In this document: piece by piece, positions 8,395 to 14,103 of the stretch
Layout: the number at the start of each line of letters is the position of its first letter
Numbering within the stretch: the stretch's first letter is position 1
DNA from: Chloroflexota bacterium
Lineage (GTDB): Bacteria; Chloroflexota; Anaerolineae; Caldilineales; Caldilineaceae
Assembly (NCBI GenBank): GCA_003451595.1
Contig: DMDA01000011.1
Coordinates: 59,559-73,661 of the forward strand
Direction of reading: 5' to 3'
DNA length: 14,103 nucleotides
Translations under genes and position numbers: made by a program
The notes under the pieces: model-generated
Databases searched by the model: none
Seen by the model: only the letters and a program-made list of their open reading frames with translations
What the model was told of the DNA's origin: nothing

Positions 8395-8478
8395 ATGATT
8401 TTGCAGGATGGTTGGCCGTGTGTGTTTTGCAGTCTACCGAAACAAGTTGATCGACCTAAACACAAACTAAAGGAGTGA
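8395..8478 (+). CDS. Possible 27-residue leader ORF before the binding-protein gene
   Basis: An ATG at 8395 opens a 27-codon frame (starting MILQDGWPCVFC, ending KHKLKE) that stops inside the ribosome site of the binding-protein gene (AAAGGAGTGA, 8469-8478). Upstream is an exact anti-16S complement, AAGGAGGTGA (8370-8379), but it lies 15 bases from this ATG, too far for an ideal start. An alternative GTG at 8376 opens a different 24-codon frame. It may be a translated leader coupled to the binding protein, or nothing; there is no recognisable family. Confidence 0.15.
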   Translation: MILQDGWPCVFCSLPKQVDRPKHKLKE

Positions 8479-8485
8479 CACATCC

Positions 8486-10135
<1,650 letters not shown>

Positions 10136-10172
10136 CCCTTGTCTCCAGTCGATTGACATAGGCTGACATGAT

Positions 10173-10206
10173 GAGTGAGGCGCAACTGTAGTACTGCGCC
10201 TCACTC
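10173..10206 (+). terminator. Strong hairpin between binding protein and permeases (attenuator or message stabiliser)
   Basis: GAGTGAGGCGCA (10173-10184) pairs perfectly over 12 bases with TGCGCCTCACTC (10195-10206) around a 10-base loop. Only a weak pyrimidine run (TGTGTCCCTT) follows, so it is not a classic terminator. Its place between the binding-protein and permease genes fits the common pattern in which such a hairpin protects or ends most transcripts, giving more binding protein than permease. Confidence 0.65.
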
Positions 10207-10262
10207 TGTGTCCCTTGCACGGCGTTGCATTGCCCTAGAAGACAAATAAACGGAGTCAATTC

Positions 10263-11165
10263 ATGGCCGCAACCGACTCGACAAAACCGCAGGCACGGCG
10301 CACGGATCGGACAAAATTCTGGTTTCTGGGGCCAGCGGTCGTCTGGATTCTGGTTTTCACCATTTTCCCACTCCTTTACGCACTTTACACCAGTTTTTTC
10401 AGCTTTCGCTTTGGCAAAATCAACCAATTCGTTGGCCTCGCCAATTTTGGGCGTCTCTTTACGGACTCCAACCTGCACAATGGGCTGCGCGTCACCCTGA
10501 CCTTTGTCATCGTAACCGTCACCATCCAGATGCTATTAGGATTTGGGTTGGCGCTCTTGCTCAATCGCGAGATGCGCGGCAAGAACATTCTGCGCGCCAT
10601 TATGATTCTTCCGCTCTTTGCGACGCCCGTCGCCATGGGCTATCTTGGCATCACCTTGTTTTATGAGATCAATGGACCTATCAACGAATTGATTCGCGCC
10701 TTTGGCGGCAGCGACATCCCCTGGCTCTCCAATCCTTTCTGGGCACAGGTTGCCATCATCCTGATCGACATCTGGCAGTGGACGCCTTTTGTCTTTCTGG
10801 TATCATTGGCGGCGCTGCAGGGTCTACCTGCCGATCTATTCGAAGCCGCCGAGGTGGACGGTGCATCTGGCTGGCAGAGTTTTCGCCGGATTACACTGCC
10901 ATTGATGGCGCCGGTGCTGTGGCTTATTCTGTTGCTACGTCTCGTTGAAGCCTTTAAGGTCTTTGACATTCCCACCAGCCTTACGCTCGGCGGACCAGGC
11001 CGCGCCACTGAGGTTTACAGCCTGTTTACCTACCGCACGGCACTGCGCTTTTTTGATCACGGCTACGCTGCAGCTCAGGGCTTTCTGTTGCTCATCATTG
11101 TCAGCCTGATCGTTGGGCTGCTCTTTGGGCGCATCCGCAGCATCTATCAGGAAGAGAGGAATTGA
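10263..11165 (+). CDS. ABC sugar/polyol importer permease, MalF/UgpA type (second system)
   Basis: A 300-residue channel subunit with a charged, soluble N-terminus (1-18) and about six membrane helices. The EAA loop is at 193-213 (FEAAEVDGASGWQSF, then RRITLP), the docking site for the ATPase. DIWQWTPFVFL (169-179) and the LTLGGPGRATEVYSL segment near 240-254 are typical of MalF/UgpA permeases. GGAG at 10252-10255, 7 bases before the ATG, supports the start. Its stop is 3 bases before the next gene, so the two permeases are co-translated. It differs markedly from the permease encoded at 48-923, so this is a separate importer rather than a recent duplicate. It serves the binding protein encoded just upstream. 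Confidence 0.93.
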   Translation: MAATDSTKPQARRTDRTKFWFLGPAVVWILVFTIFPLLYALYTSFFSFRFGKINQFVGLANFGRLFTDSNLHNGLRVTLTFVIVTVTIQMLLGFGLALLLNREMRGKNILRAIMILPLFATPVAMGYLGITLFYEINGPINELIRAFGGSDIPWLSNPFWAQVAIILIDIWQWTPFVFLVSLAALQGLPADLFEAAEVDGASGWQSFRRITLPLMAPVLWLILLLRLVEAFKVFDIPTSLTLGGPGRATEVYSLFTYRTALRFFDHGYAAAQGFLLLIIVSLIVGLLFGRIRSIYQEERN

Positions 11166-11168
11166 GCC

Positions 11169-12014
11169 ATGCGTCGCAAGACCTCACCGATTCAATCGAT
11201 CTTGATTGGCGGCATCATGTTTGTAGCGCTGCTGTGGGTGCTCTTCCCCTTCTACTGGGCGTTTCTGAACTCGATCAAGAAGCCTGCCGACACCTTCCGC
11301 GCCGGCGCCTGGATTCCCTTTCTACAGTTCCAGCCCACGCTCGAACACTGGATTTCGGAACTATCAATCATCGAAATTCGCCAGGCGCTGCTCAACAGCA
11401 CGATTATCTCGCTCGGTGCGGCGACGCTCTCTGTGCTCTTGGGCACTTTGGCGGCTTATGCGCTGGCGCGCTTCCGCTTTGGCAAGAGCGGCAACGCCAA
11501 TTTCACGACCTGGTTTATCTCACAGCGCATTTTGCCGCCGGTCGTCGTTGTCATTCCCTTTTTCCTGATTATGCGGCAGCTACAGCTGCTGGACAATGTC
11601 TTCTCGCTCGTGCTACTCAACGCCACCTTCACGCTGCCCTTCCCGGTTATCATCCTCAGCCAGATGATCCGGGAGTTGCCGCCTGAGCTGGAAGAAGCCG
11701 CCTACGTGGATGGCGCTTCTGTCTTCCAGGGCTTCACGCGCGTCGTGCTGCCGCTCATTCTGCCGGGACTAGTGGCGACCTGGATCATCTGCATGGCGTT
11801 TAGCTGGAACGAGTTTCTCTTTGCGCTCTCGCTGACGACAAAATCTGCGATCCCGATGCCGGTCATCATCGCTGGCGCTGAACACACGCGCGGTGTGCAA
11901 TTCTGGTTCGTCGGGGTGCGCGTCATGCTCACGATGTTGCCGCCGATTGTGTTCGCGCTCCTCGCGCAACGCTACATCATTCGCGGCCTGACGTTGGGCG
12001 CAGTCAAAGGATAA
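11169..12014 (+). CDS. ABC sugar/polyol importer permease, MalG type (second system)
   Basis: A 281-residue channel partner of the preceding permease. The first helix is at about 10-30, and about six helices in total are visible. The EAA loop is at 174-200 (LEEAAYVDGASVFQ, then VVLPLILPG), and the end (RYIIRGLTLGAVKG) is the usual MalG-type C-terminus. AGAGGA at 11155-11160 is 8 bases before the ATG. Compared with the MalG-type protein encoded at 933-1787 it keeps the SQRILPPVVVVIP segment (118-130), parallel to TQRMAPPAAFVLP there, so both importers may belong to one broad subfamily. The FGGY kinase gene begins 4 bases after its stop, linking uptake to phosphorylation of the imported or derived sugar. 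No ATPase gene follows. Confidence 0.93.
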   Translation: MRRKTSPIQSILIGGIMFVALLWVLFPFYWAFLNSIKKPADTFRAGAWIPFLQFQPTLEHWISELSIIEIRQALLNSTIISLGAATLSVLLGTLAAYALARFRFGKSGNANFTTWFISQRILPPVVVVIPFFLIMRQLQLLDNVFSLVLLNATFTLPFPVIILSQMIRELPPELEEAAYVDGASVFQGFTRVVLPLILPGLVATWIICMAFSWNEFLFALSLTTKSAIPMPVIIAGAEHTRGVQFWFVGVRVMLTMLPPIVFALLAQRYIIRGLTLGAVKG

Positions 12015-12018
12015 TCCT

Positions 12019-13525
<1,507 letters not shown>

Positions 13526-13539
<14 letters not shown>

Positions 13540-13715
13540 GAGGTTGGGAGATTGAGAGATTGAGAGATTGAGAGATTAGAGATTGGAGATTGGAGATTGG
13601 AGATTTATCTGACTGCGTGAGCGTTCTGGGATTGGGAGAGCAAGGCACAAAGCGCAAATCTCACAATCTCACAATCACCCAATCTCCAATCTCCAATCTC
13701 TACTCTCCACTCTCC
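13526..13715. repeat. Inverted pair of 8/7-base simple-repeat arrays
   Basis: The left array (13526-13605) has six 8-base units of the form GATTGAGA, then four 7-base units of the form GATTGGA or GATTAGA. The right array (13657-13715) is its mirror: AATCTCAC and AATCACCC 8-base units (three), then five 7-base units (AATCTCC, AATCTCT, ACTCTCC). The arms share a perfect inverted match of 23 bases (13578-13600 with 13679-13701), separated by 78 bases that contain one further unit (13630-13637). The left array starts inside the kinase coding sequence and supplies its stop codon. It fills most of the 190-base gap before the next gene. No coding function is seen; it could form a long hairpin in DNA or RNA. 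Confidence 0.9.
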
Positions 13716-13729
13716 AAACACAATAGATT

Positions 13730-14103
13730 ATGTCAAAATCAAATCCTCTCATCATTGTTGCTGGTCATATTTGCGTGGACATCATTCCTGCCTGGCCCCA
13801 GGCGGTGGAGTCGTTTGCGGCGGTGTTCAAGCCGGGGCGGCTCAACGAGGTCGGTCCGGCGCTGGTCTCAACGGGGGGCGCGGTCTCGAACACGGGCATT
13901 GCGCTGCATCGACTGGGCGTGCCGGTACAGTTGATGGGCAAGGTGGGGCCGGATCTCTTCGGCCGCGCCATCCTCGATGTGGTGGCGGGCTATGACCCGG
14001 CGCTCACCGAAGGCATGATCGTCGATCCGGCGGCTGATTCGTCGTACACACTGGTGATCAACCCGCCGGGCGTGGATCGCATCTTCCTGCACAACCCGGG
14101 TGC
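13730..14103 (+). CDS. PfkB-family sugar/nucleoside kinase, 5' part only
   Basis: An open frame from the ATG at 13730 runs off the window end after 124 codons without a stop. The first strand is LIIVAGHICVDIIP (7-20). The N-terminal PfkB signature is seen as STGGAVSNTGIALHRLG (47-63) with the GKVGPDLFG segment (70-78), as in ribokinase-like enzymes. SSYTLVINPPGVDRIFLH (104-121) fits the strand that carries the sugar lid. The active-site GAGD region is beyond the edge. There is no clear Shine-Dalgarno sequence: the ATG lies 14 bases after the simple-repeat array, so the start is less certain, but no upstream alternative exists in frame without repeat sequence. It would phosphorylate a sugar or sugar phosphate, possibly a second step after the FGGY kinase, or an alternative ketose kinase. 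Confidence 0.85.
   Translation, partial: MSKSNPLIIVAGHICVDIIPAWPQAVESFAAVFKPGRLNEVGPALVSTGGAVSNTGIALHRLGVPVQLMGKVGPDLFGRAILDVVAGYDPALTEGMIVDPAADSSYTLVINPPGVDRIFLHNPG

Noticed and set aside
10153..10181. TTGACA at 10153 as a promoter for the second permease pair
   Set aside because: No acceptable -10 box occurs 16-19 bases downstream; the match is isolated and falls just before a hairpin.

Overview
The window is a densely packed, GC-rich (by eye about 60%) bacterial segment with every gene on the + strand. It reads as a polyol uptake and catabolism locus. The lipoprotein signal of the solute-binding protein (lipobox LTAC followed by a Pro/Ala/Gly-rich linker), the family make-up and the simple-sequence repeats between genes suggest a Chloroflexota bacterium (Caldilinea/Anaerolineae-like). 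That placement is an inference from style, not a demonstrated assignment.

Layout. (1) 48-2022: two ABC-importer permeases and a 76-residue membrane protein that resembles the DUF2160 subunit of glycerol-type importers. The transporter's binding protein and ATPase are not in the window. (2) 2027-7291: five oxidoreductases in a row. These are a sorbitol/xylitol-dehydrogenase-like zinc enzyme lacking the structural-zinc cysteines, an SDR polyol dehydrogenase, an arabitol-type zinc dehydrogenase, an erythritol/L-threitol-dehydrogenase-like zinc enzyme, and a further polyol-type zinc dehydrogenase. (3) 7292-8268: two palindrome-bearing direct repeats, a near-consensus sigma70-type promoter and a class I (Schiff-base) aldolase, followed by a terminator-like hairpin. 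(4) 8486-12014: a second ABC importer (lipoprotein binding protein, hairpin, two permeases), again without an ATPase. (5) 12019-13539: an FGGY sugar kinase. (6) 13526-13715: an inverted pair of 8/7-base simple-repeat arrays. (7) 13730 to the edge: the start of a PfkB-family kinase, cut by the window end.

Working model (inference): two importers bring in sugar alcohols; the dehydrogenases oxidise them to ketoses (erythrulose, xylulose, ribulose or fructose type); the FGGY and/or PfkB kinase phosphorylates the ketose; the class I aldolase splits a ketose phosphate into triose-level products. The ATPase is probably a shared MsmX/UgpC-like protein encoded elsewhere. No transcriptional regulator lies in the window.

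There is no gene-free stretch longer than 300 bases. The longest gaps (7292-7488, 8269-8485, 13540-13729) are described as features. No tRNA, rRNA, CRISPR array, transposase or attachment site was seen.
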